A DNA stretch of 57,043 bases from JABDPF01 sp037384065 (lineage in GTDB: Bacteria; Pseudomonadota; Gammaproteobacteria; Xanthomonadales; SZUA-36): contig JARROJ010000010.1 in assembly GCA_037384065.1 (NCBI GenBank), positions 1-57,043 of the forward strand. The letters are read 5' to 3'. The translations under genes were made by a program, and so were the position numbers. Shown in pieces: positions 44,195 to 50,825 of this stretch (position 1 is the first letter of the stretch; each line of letters opens with the position of its first letter). The notes beneath the pieces are model-generated. The model searched no databases. It saw only the letters and a list, made by a program, of their open reading frames with translations, and was not told the origin of the DNA.

Positions 44195-44922
44195 CAGTCG
44201 TATTCCAGCAGGGCGTCGTAGTCCGGGATCGGCGGGTCGCCGTCGTAAATCTCGAACTCCCGGTTCTGCAGGTAGACGTCCCGGACCAGGACGTAGGGAT
44301 CATTGGCGTTGTCGATCTGCTGCTGGAACGGCAGCAGTTCGGCGCGCAGGGTAATCAGGTCGAGGACCAGCAGCGAGTAGTCGTCGTACTCCCGAATGCG
44401 GTAGCTGATCGGATGGAAATAGCCGTAAAAACTCCGCCCGAGGAGGTCACGCACGGTGTACGGACCGATGAACGGCATCACCAGGTAGCGGCTTTCCTTC
44501 CAACCCCAGACGGCCATGGTCTGGCCGAAGTCCTCGTCGTAACGTTCCATGCCGCCCTTGCTCGCGACATCGAAAAATCCGAACAGGCCCAGTGTCGAAT
44601 TCACCAGGAAGCGCCCGGTGGCGTTGGCCGACGCTTCGAACTTGCCCTGCAGAAGCAGGTTCAGGAACGTGACCGGGTAGGACAGGTTTCGAAAGAAATT
44701 GCGCACGCCGCGTTGCGGCGCATCGGGCATGACGGCGTCATACCCGCGGGCGATCGGCCGCATCAGTACGCGGTCGAAGCCCATATTGAACGCGTGCATC
44801 TTGCGGTTGTAGGATTCCCAGGGATCGATATCCGGCGCGCTCGGCTGGACCTGCCGGGACGAGCAGGCGGTCAGCGCCAGGCCCAGCACGATGAGTGCGC
44901 CGCATCGCAGGACCGGTCTCAT
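44194..44922 (-). CDS. mlaA: Outer-membrane phospholipid-transport lipoprotein MlaA (VacJ)
   Basis: 242 aa. Lipobox LTAC with Cys20, then DPWESYNRKMHAFNMGFDR (33-51), LVNSTLGLFGFFDVASKGG and DFGQTMAVWGW, GPYTVRDLLG, all diagnostic of MlaA. It forms a ring in the outer membrane that extracts mislocalised phospholipids and passes them to MlaC. In E. coli mlaA is far from mlaFEDCB; here it follows mlaB with an ATGA overlap. Confidence 0.95.
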   Translation of the reverse strand: MRPVLRCGALIVLGLALTACSSRQVQPSAPDIDPWESYNRKMHAFNMGFDRVLMRPIARGYDAVMPDAPQRGVRNFFRNLSYPVTFLNLLLQGKFEASANATGRFLVNSTLGLFGFFDVASKGGMERYDEDFGQTMAVWGWKESRYLVMPFIGPYTVRDLLGRSFYGYFHPISYRIREYDDYSLLVLDLITLRAELLPFQQQIDNANDPYVLVRDVYLQNREFEIYDGDPPIPDYDALLEYD

Positions 44923-45245
44923 ACCGCCGTTTCGTCTCGTCCGCTGAGGTTCAGCAATTCAACCGCTTCGGCCAGTTGCGCCAGGCGCAGCAGGCTGTCC
45001 GGGGCGTTCACCAGGCTCAGCCGGTGACCGGCCGCCTTTTGTTGGGCCTGCCATTCGAGCAGCACGGCGAGTCCCGCACTGTCGACCTGATCGACCTCGG
45101 CCAGATCGACCGGGCCATCGACAGGGGTCGTTTCGCCGCGGCGCTGGAGTTCTTCGAACAGGGGTGTGCAGGTCCGGAACGTCAGCCGGCCGCCGAGTCT
45201 TGCGCCGCCTGCAGCCAGCCATTCCAGAGTGTAATCCTCGCTCAT
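44919..45245 (-). CDS. mlaB: STAS-domain protein MlaB
   Basis: 108 aa. Small cytoplasmic STAS domain with LTFRTCTPLFEELQRRG and DQVDSAGLAVLLEWQ, the latter containing the conserved Ser-Ala-Gly turn. MlaB stabilises the MlaF ATPase in the inner-membrane complex. Position between mlaC and mlaA confirms the assignment. It ends in a 4-bp overlap with mlaA. Confidence 0.87.
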   Translation of the reverse strand: MSEDYTLEWLAAGGARLGGRLTFRTCTPLFEELQRRGETTPVDGPVDLAEVDQVDSAGLAVLLEWQAQQKAAGHRLSLVNAPDSLLRLAQLAEAVELLNLSGRDETAV

Positions 45246-45261
45246 CGTCGATTGGCGCGTC

Positions 45262-45873
45262 TCAGTCGGTATCCAGTGCGATGGTACCGGAGCGGATTTC
45301 CTGCGTCACTTTGTCGATGCCTTCCGCCTGCGCGCGGGGCGCGATCTGGTTGCGGAACGTCATCACGTAGGAAATACCCTCGACCGTGACGTCGAACACC
45401 CGCCAGCCGTCGTCGGTTCGGCGGAACGCGTAGTCGATGGGCACGAAGCTGCCGCGTTCGAGCTTGAGCCGGGTTTGGACGCGGGTCAGTTTGTCCGTGT
45501 TGTTGCCCTTCAGCGGCAGCACGTCCACCTGCTCGCCGGAACGGAAATCGAGCAAGCCGTGCGCGTATCGATCGAGCAGAACCGTGCTCAGCGCCCGGCC
45601 GAAGGCGTCCAGCTGCTCCACGCTCGCGCCGCGCGCCGCCGGACCGAGAATCAGGCGGGCGGAATAGCGCAGGTCGATCAGCGGCAGGATGTCCGCGTTG
45701 ACCAGTTCGTGCAGCAGTTCCGGGTTCTGGGTGAATTCGTCGCGGCGCTCGTCGAGCACCGAGAGCAGGTGGCTCGTGGTCTCGCGAATGAGCGTAACCG
45801 GATCGCGTTCGTCCGCGGCGGTCGCCGCGCCGCTCGTCAGCAGGAGCAGGACTGTCAGTAAAACGTGCTTCAT
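45262..45873 (-). CDS. mlaC: Periplasmic phospholipid-binding protein MlaC
   Basis: 203 aa with a signal peptide (cleavage near TAADERD). Family segments: LVNADILPLIDLRYSARLILGPAARGAS, FGRALSTVLLDRYAHGLLDF, RRTDDGWRVFDVTVEGISYVMTFRNQ. It shuttles single phospholipids between MlaA and MlaFEDB. ATGA overlap with mlaD. Confidence 0.94.
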   Translation of the reverse strand: MKHVLLTVLLLLTSGAATAADERDPVTLIRETTSHLLSVLDERRDEFTQNPELLHELVNADILPLIDLRYSARLILGPAARGASVEQLDAFGRALSTVLLDRYAHGLLDFRSGEQVDVLPLKGNNTDKLTRVQTRLKLERGSFVPIDYAFRRTDDGWRVFDVTVEGISYVMTFRNQIAPRAQAEGIDKVTQEIRSGTIALDTD

Positions 45874-46343
45874 TCGTTTTCGTTTCCGCCTCCGGCGTTG
45901 AACAGGAATTTGCCGACGATCTGCTCGAGGACGATCGCCGACTGGGTGATGAACAACTCGTCGCCGTCCGCCAGCATGTCCGGGGCTCCGCCGGGTTCGA
46001 GCCCGATGTATCGGTCGCCGAGAACGCCGGAGGTCAGCACCGAAGCGCCGGTGTCCGACGGTATCTCGTCAAAGCGCGCAGCCACCGCCATCGTGACCAC
46101 CGCCTGGAATGAGACCGGATCCAGCTCAATAGATTCCACCAGACCGACGGTGACGCCGCCGATCTTGACCGGCGCGCGCAGGCGCAGGTCGCCGACGTTC
46201 TGGAACCGCGCGACAATCTGGTAGGTTTCCTTGCCGATGTCCTGCCCGTAATCGGTGGCGCGCGTGGCCAGCCAGACCAGGGCCGCAATGCCGAGCATGA
46301 GAAATATTCCGGAGGCCAGTTCGACCTTGTAATTCGCGCGCAT
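45870..46343 (-). CDS. mlaD: MCE-domain protein MlaD
   Basis: 157 aa. One N-terminal membrane helix (about 10-27), then a single MCE domain: YQIVARFQNVGDLRLRAPVKIGGVTVG and GVLGDRYIGLEPGG. Forms the hexameric ring over MlaE. Length is at the short end but normal (E. coli 183). ATGA overlap with mlaC; 9 bp from mlaE. Confidence 0.94.
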   Translation of the reverse strand: MRANYKVELASGIFLMLGIAALVWLATRATDYGQDIGKETYQIVARFQNVGDLRLRAPVKIGGVTVGLVESIELDPVSFQAVVTMAVAARFDEIPSDTGASVLTSGVLGDRYIGLEPGGAPDMLADGDELFITQSAIVLEQIVGKFLFNAGGGNENE

Positions 46344-46352
46344 GGGGGTTCC

Positions 46353-47123
46353 TCACGTCATGTAGGAGGTCATGATGAAATCGAAAATCAGGATGAGTAC
46401 CGAGCTGAGCACGACCGTGTTCGTGGTCGCGGTGCCCACACCGGCGCCGGTCGGGCGGGCCGAGTACCCGAAATAAACGGCGACCAGGCTCACGGTGCCG
46501 CCGAACACGATGCTCTTGTAGACGCCGCCCAGGAAGTCCTTGCCGAAATACACGCCGGTTTGCAGCTTGCTCCAGTAGACGCCGGCGTCGAGGCCCATCA
46601 CGCCGATCGCGAACACGACGCTGCCGAGAATCGCCAGCGCATTGAACATCGCGGTCAGCAGCGGCACGGAGATCAGGCCCGCGGCGAAACGGGGCAGGGC
46701 GATGCGCTGCACCGGGTCGATGGCCATCAGTTCCATCGCCTCGATCTGGTTGGTCGCCTTCATCAGGCCGATTTCGGCCGTAATCGAAGTGCCGGCGCGG
46801 CCGGCGAACAGCAGCGCGGTGAGCACCGGGCCCAGTTCGCGGAACAGCGACTTTCCGACCAGCAGGCTGACCTGGTCCGATGCGCCGAACTGTTCCAGCG
46901 CGTTGATCGCCTGCAGCGACAGCACCATGCCGACGAAAAAACCGCAGATCATGATGATGACCAGGGAGCGCGCCCCGATCAGGTAGGTTTGCTGCAGGAT
47001 CGACAGGATCTGTTCGCTCTGCGGGCGCAGACCGCCGAGCATGCGAAACAGGAACAGCAGGCACTGGCCGGCCTGCACGATCGGCCCGAAGATGGCGCTG
47101 TGTTTCAGTGTTTCGCCCGCCAT
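46353..47123 (-). CDS. mlaE: Phospholipid ABC transporter permease MlaE
   Basis: 256 aa, five to six membrane segments. Signature regions: FRELGPVLTALLFAGRAGTSITAEIGLMKATNQIEAMELMAIDP (about 92-136), the coupling-helix motif of the MlaE/Ttg2B family, and GGVYKSIVFGGTVSLVAVYFGY. Inner-membrane core of the lipid transporter. One base separates it from mlaF. Confidence 0.95.
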   Translation of the reverse strand: MAGETLKHSAIFGPIVQAGQCLLFLFRMLGGLRPQSEQILSILQQTYLIGARSLVIIMICGFFVGMVLSLQAINALEQFGASDQVSLLVGKSLFRELGPVLTALLFAGRAGTSITAEIGLMKATNQIEAMELMAIDPVQRIALPRFAAGLISVPLLTAMFNALAILGSVVFAIGVMGLDAGVYWSKLQTGVYFGKDFLGGVYKSIVFGGTVSLVAVYFGYSARPTGAGVGTATTNTVVLSSVLILIFDFIMTSYMT

Positions 47124-47124
47124 C

Positions 47125-47949
47125 TCAGTCCAACAGCCCCCAGTCGGCGCCCGAGGGCTGGTAGTGAAACGGGATCGGCCCCTCGACCTTGCCGTTCATG
47201 AACTGGTCGACGGCCGGATCGGTGCTGGCGCCGAGTTCGTCGGGATGGCCGGCGCCGGCGATGCGGCCCTGCGAAATGATGAAGCAGTAATCGACCAACT
47301 GCCGCATCTGGGCCACATTGTGGGTCACCACCAGGCTGGTCAGGCCAAGCGCGTCGTTGGTCTCGCGCATCAGCGTGCGAATGGTCGAGACGGCAATCGG
47401 GTCGAGGCCGGTCAGCGGTTCGTCGTACAGCATGATCGAAGGGTCGAGCACGACGGCCCGTGCGAAGGCCACGCGCCGCGCCATGCCGCCGGACAACTCG
47501 TGCGGCATGCGGTCCTCGACACCGCCCAGGCCGACCGCGCTGAGCTTGCTCATCACGAGCCGGCGAATGAGGGGCTCGGGCAGGTCGGTGTGCTCGCGCA
47601 CCGGTGTGGCGATGTTCTCGAATACCGTAAGGTCGGTGAACAGCGCGCCGTCCTGCAGCAGGACGCCGATGTTGCGGCGAAAGCGCTGGAGTTCGCTTGC
47701 GGACATGCGGGCGACGTCCTGGCGGTTGACCTCGACGCTGCCGGAATCGGGCTGCAACTGGCCGGAAATCAGGCGCAGGATGGTGGTCTTGCCGACGCCA
47801 CTGGGCCCCATGAACGCGACGATCGAACCGGGGTAGATGTCGAGACTGATGCCGTCGAGGATGGTTTTCGGGCCGCGACGGAAAACGAGGTCTCGAACGC
47901 GGATAACCGGTTCCTTGTTGCTTGTCTGCCCCTGAGCGTTGCGTTCCAT
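47125..47949 (-). CDS. mlaF: Phospholipid ABC transporter ATPase MlaF
   Basis: 274 aa from ATG 47949. Walker A GPSGVGKTT, Q-loop VLLQDGALFTDLTVFENIATP (typical of MlaF/Ttg2A), signature HELSGGMARRVAFARA, Walker B IMLYDEPLTGLDP, H-loop VVTHNV. First gene of the mla operon. The promoter should lie between 47950 and the terminator at 48088. Confidence 0.94.
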   Translation of the reverse strand: MERNAQGQTSNKEPVIRVRDLVFRRGPKTILDGISLDIYPGSIVAFMGPSGVGKTTILRLISGQLQPDSGSVEVNRQDVARMSASELQRFRRNIGVLLQDGALFTDLTVFENIATPVREHTDLPEPLIRRLVMSKLSAVGLGGVEDRMPHELSGGMARRVAFARAVVLDPSIMLYDEPLTGLDPIAVSTIRTLMRETNDALGLTSLVVTHNVAQMRQLVDYCFIISQGRIAGAGHPDELGASTDPAVDQFMNGKVEGPIPFHYQPSGADWGLLD

Positions 47950-48001
47950 GGCGTGGCGGTCGTCCGATCTGGTGTCCGGGCCGGATTCCGGCCAAGGCGC
48001 C

Positions 48002-48007
48002 ATTGTA
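48002..48007 (-). promoter_or_regulatory. Candidate -10 element of the mla operon
   Basis: TACAAT on the minus strand, 52 bp before the mlaF start and downstream of the ncRNA terminator. No good -35 was found at the right distance, so confidence is low. Confidence 0.35.
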
Positions 48008-48087
48008 GTATGAAACGCGAGAACACGCAGTCGGCCGATCGCCGAAGGGCGGCGCACCGTGCGTGGCCCAGGTCATTTTTCGAGCGC

Positions 48088-48118
48088 AAAAAAAGAGAGG
48101 AGGCTTGCGCCTCCTCTC
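48088..48118 (-). terminator. Intrinsic terminator at the 3' end of the ncRNA
   Basis: 10-bp perfect stem (48095-48104 with 48109-48118; core GAGAGGAGG/CCTCCTCTC) closed by a GCAA tetraloop on the minus strand, followed by seven Ts. No protein gene ends here on this strand, so it must end an RNA gene to its right. Confidence 0.92.
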
Positions 48119-48295
48119 CGTGTAGAAGTATCGGAACTCCGCTTACGAGACACTGCAGACGTCTCTAGGCCTTTCCAACTCCAACCGGTCCTCAGCACTC
48201 TGCTCCTGGGCTCCGGTTGCGGGACTTCTACTCCCGCCTTATTTATCGACGTCTTCCGGCCCACGGCATCAATGATTCGCATCTTTGTTGCCGCC

Positions 48296-48450
48296 GGCTT
48301 CCCGGGCTCGCACCCGTTCCGCCTGTCGGTCGTTCCGGCTTGCGCCTTCCCTACCGCGGGTTCTTCCGGCTCGCGCCTTCCAAACCCGACCTTCCGCCAG
48401 CCTAAGCTGCTTCCGGTCTCGACGTTCCGCAGTCTGCACTGCTTCCGGTC
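48296..48450 (-). repeat. Five tandem hairpin modules with GGAA/GGAA internal loops
   Basis: Modules on the minus strand: 48450-48421, 48418-48388, 48387-48358, 48356-48327, 48323-48296, each 28-31 nt and separated by 0-3 nt. Each has an outer stem (GAC/GTC, GACC/GGTC, GGGTT/AACCC, CGGT/ACCG, GGC/GCC), GGAA on both sides, then an inner stem (GCAG/CTGC, CAGC/GCTG, GGC/GCC, GGC/GCC, CGGGT/GCCCG). Loops of modules 3-5 are GNRA (GCGA, GCAA, GCGA). Stem sequences differ while pairing and loop motifs persist. Confidence 0.85.
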
Positions 48451-48668
48451 TTCAGGCCTTGCGAGGCTTTCACCTCCTGGCGTCTATCTCCAGGGATCGC
48501 GTCTCCCTTTCGAGTCGCCCTGTATGGCACGGCCGGCGTTTTCAGAGCCCGGCCTGGGCGACATGCTCCGTACCATGAGAGCATTCGGTTCCCGTGTTTC
48601 TCAACCCTCCGTTATGCCTTCCGGCGGGTCGGCCTTCTGGCCGGTGGGTTTTGCCCCACGGGAAGTTC

Positions 48669-48698
48669 AGGTTACTCCCTGAAAATCGCTTCTGTCAA
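48669..48698 (-). promoter_or_regulatory. Candidate sigma-70 promoter of the ncRNA
   Basis: On the minus strand TTGACA (48698-48693, full consensus), 18-bp spacer, TAACCT (48674-48669, weak). Predicted RNA start is near 48662, just ahead of the first hairpin. A weak -10 with perfect -35 could need an activator. Confidence 0.55.
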
Positions 48699-48711
48699 AC
48701 GCATTTCCTCT

Positions 48712-48732
48712 TGAGTTAGATGGGTTAACTCA
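48712..48732. promoter_or_regulatory. Inverted repeat upstream of the ncRNA promoter
   Basis: TGAGTTA, 7-bp spacer, TAACTCA: perfect 7-bp arms, centred about 60 bp before the predicted RNA start and about 24 bp before the -35. Position and symmetry suit a dimeric activator. Confidence 0.6.
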
Positions 48733-48860
48733 GACCCGGTGTGACGATAGAAAGGCAAGTTGCTGAATCGAATGACAAGAGCTGTTTTTGTGCTGCACCC
48801 TAATTTGCGACGAACCGAATTTTTCGATGGCCGAGCGCCGATCTCGGCGTTATTCGGGGG

Positions 48861-49394
48861 TCAGAATCGAACGCCGGCGGTGAACGTGACGACGGCGAGC
48901 CCGCCGAGGTTGGCCTCGACCAGCACACGCCGATAGCGAAATCCGAGGCTTGGAACGATGGCCGGAGCGATGCCGAGGCCGTTGAACGGGATCTTGTCTT
49001 CGTACGGCTCGGTGTATCCATGCAGCAGGCCGCCGGTCAGCTTGAAGTACCAGTACTTCGAGTGCAGGATCGGCCAGGTCTTGCCCACGTACACGAGTTG
49101 CGAGGACTGGCCGAAGCTGTTGTCGAACACCGCGGCGCCGGTCAGCCAGTCGTTTGCGAACACGGCCTCGATGCCGATCAGGTTCTGATCGTTGTTGTGT
49201 TCCGGGTCCGGGTCAAAGTGCTTGGTGTACAGGGAGGTCTGCACGTTCCAGGCCGCGACGCGCCAGGGCGAAGCGGCGTCCTCGCCGGTTCCGGACGCGT
49301 GCGCGTTCGCGCAGAGTAACGTGCTGAGCAGGAACAAGACCACCCTGATCGCCTGCAACGGGCTCCGGGGACTGGCCGGTTTTCGTATACGCAT
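48861..49394 (-). CDS. Exported small beta-barrel-type protein
   Basis: 177 aa with a signal peptide (cleavage near NAHASG). The mature sequence has alternating beta-strand patterns and ends in Phe (AGVRF), as outer-membrane barrels do. Segments SLYTKHFDPDPEHNNDQNLIG, GGLLHGYTEPYEDKIPFNGLG and APAIVPSLGFRY match a family that is often mislabelled sn-glycerol-3-phosphate transporter in pseudomonads. Real function is unknown. A weak hairpin (GCCGAG/CTCGGC, about 48830-48848) lies downstream without a T-run. Confidence 0.75.
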   Translation of the reverse strand: MRIRKPASPRSPLQAIRVVLFLLSTLLCANAHASGTGEDAASPWRVAAWNVQTSLYTKHFDPDPEHNNDQNLIGIEAVFANDWLTGAAVFDNSFGQSSQLVYVGKTWPILHSKYWYFKLTGGLLHGYTEPYEDKIPFNGLGIAPAIVPSLGFRYRRVLVEANLGGLAVVTFTAGVRF

Positions 49395-49505
49395 TGGATA
49401 AGTGTTTTAATCATAAGCCCGTTCGGGCCGGCTACTTTACCATTTTGCGGAGCGATTGATGACATCGAAATCACCTGGACGCACGGCGGCACGGGTCGCG
49501 GTGCG

Positions 49506-50810
49506 ATGAATACCCCGGGGCACGCGTCGGACGGGCTGCGACGCGAGATCGGCAAGTGGGGCTTCGGCGCCATTGCCCTCAACGGTACGATCGGCGCCGG
49601 CATCTTCGCCCTGCCGGCGATCGCCGTCCAGCAGGCGGGCTGGTTCAGCCCCTGGGTGTTCGCATTGTGCGGTGCCCTGATCATGGCGATCGTGCTGGTG
49701 TTCGCGCGCGTCGCCAGCTTCGTCGGCGACACGGGTGGGCCGGTCGCTTACGCGGCCAGTGCGTTCGGCCCGTTCGCGGGTTTCCAGGCCGGATGGTTGC
49801 TGACCCTGTCCCGGGCGGCCGCATTCGCCGCCAATGCGCACCTGATGGTCACCTACGCCGCCTGGTTCATTCCCTCGCTTGCAGCGGGTCCGATGCACAC
49901 GGCGATGGTGCTCGTGCTGTGCCTCGTGCTGGCGATCGTCAATGTCCTCGGCGTCCGGCAGGGGATGCTGGCCCTGTTCGTGCTGACGGCGCTCAAGCTG
50001 TTACCGCTGCTGTTGCTCATCGCGCTCGGTCTGGGCCAGCTTCGGCCGGAACTGTTCAGTCGCGATGCCCTCCCGCCGCTGGACTCGCTGGGCGAGACGA
50101 TGCTGGTGGTGTTTTACGCCTTTGTCGGTTTCGAGAGCGCGGCGATTCCCGCCGGTGAGGCGCGCAACCCGCGGCGAGACATTCCGCTGGCACTGGTACG
50201 CACGGTCCTCGTGATCACGGTGTTTTACGTGTTGCTGCAGGCCGTCGCCGTTTCGGTGGCGCCGGCGATCGGCGGCAGCGACGCGCCGCTGGCGGACGTC
50301 GCGGTGGTTCTGCTGGGTGGCGTCGGCGCCGCCGTCGTCGCGCTCGGCGCGGTTTTTTCGATCAGCGGGAACCTCACCGCCAGCATGCTCTCCGCGCCAC
50401 GCATGCTGTACGCCCTGGGCCGGCAGGGCAGCCTGCCGGCGTGGTTCGGCCGCGTGCACGGCCATTTTCAGACGCCGGCGAACGCGATCGGCTTCTATGC
50501 CGGGTTCACCATTCTCCTGGCGCTCAGCGGAGGATTCGTCTGGCTGGCGGTCGTCAGCACGGTGGTGCGCCTGATGGTGTACGTCCTGGTCGTCGCGACG
50601 CTGCCGGTACTGCAGCGACGGAGCGCCGCGGAAGAGACGCCGTTTCACCTGCCGGGCGGTTATTCGGTGCCGCTGCTGGCGGCGATCATCAGCGTCTGGC
50701 TGATGAGTTTCGCGCCGCTCGAGTCGTGGATCGGTGCAGGCGGCTTCATGGCGCTCGGCGCGCTCATTTACGGGCTGGCGCGGCGTCGTTCAGCCCGGTT
50801 CCGCAGCTGA
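49506..50810 (+). CDS. APC-family amino-acid permease
   Basis: 434 aa with about twelve membrane segments. The first helix has GFGAIALNGTIGAGIFALPA (18-37), where the GxGxG-type unwound stretch binds the amino-acid backbone; FYAFVGFESAAIPAGEARNPRRDIP in helix 6 region is the second family signature. It resembles YjeH/AdiC-type transporters, so either uptake, exchange or export of amino acids is possible. Divergent from the barrel-type gene; no operon partner. Confidence 0.88.
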   Translation: MNTPGHASDGLRREIGKWGFGAIALNGTIGAGIFALPAIAVQQAGWFSPWVFALCGALIMAIVLVFARVASFVGDTGGPVAYAASAFGPFAGFQAGWLLTLSRAAAFAANAHLMVTYAAWFIPSLAAGPMHTAMVLVLCLVLAIVNVLGVRQGMLALFVLTALKLLPLLLLIALGLGQLRPELFSRDALPPLDSLGETMLVVFYAFVGFESAAIPAGEARNPRRDIPLALVRTVLVITVFYVLLQAVAVSVAPAIGGSDAPLADVAVVLLGGVGAAVVALGAVFSISGNLTASMLSAPRMLYALGRQGSLPAWFGRVHGHFQTPANAIGFYAGFTILLALSGGFVWLAVVSTVVRLMVYVLVVATLPVLQRRSAAEETPFHLPGGYSVPLLAAIISVWLMSFAPLESWIGAGGFMALGALIYGLARRRSARFRS

Positions 50811-50825
50811 CGAGGCGCCGTCGGG

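Larger units (their letters stand above)
48088..48662 (-). ncRNA. Unassigned structured non-coding RNA, about 575 nt
   Basis: No credible protein gene covers this stretch, yet it has a promoter at 48669-48698, a strong terminator and dense secondary structure on the minus strand. From 5' to 3': hairpins GTGGG/CCCAC (48659-48644), GGCC/GGCC with AGAA loop (48642-48631), GCC/GGC with GGAA loop (48625-48616); ATGCTC/GAGCAT (48584-48563) beside a long-range GTCGCCC/GGGCGAC pairing (48562-48556 with 48520-48514); five tandem modules at 48450-48296; GCGGGA/TCCCGC (48237-48219), whose loop can pair with CTTCTAC at 48128-48122; AACCGG/CCGGTT (48218-48183); GAGAC/GTCTC (48165-48147); then the terminator. 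It lacks the conserved segments of RNase P RNA, tmRNA, 6S and SRP RNA. GGA occurs about 27 times, so a CsrA-sponge role is possible but unproven. Confidence 0.78.

Noticed and set aside
48088..48662. RNase P RNA, tmRNA, 6S RNA or group II intron
   Set aside because: The GAGGAAAGTCC-type core of RNase P, the tRNA-like ends of tmRNA, the size of 6S RNA, and a recognisable intron domain V were each looked for and not found.
48059..48682. Open frame of 207 codons on the plus strand (and shorter ones on the minus strand) across the ncRNA
   Set aside because: No family resemblance, composition unlike neighbouring proteins, and the DNA is explained by nested stems and a terminator on the minus strand. 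Spurious frames are usual opposite structured RNA genes.
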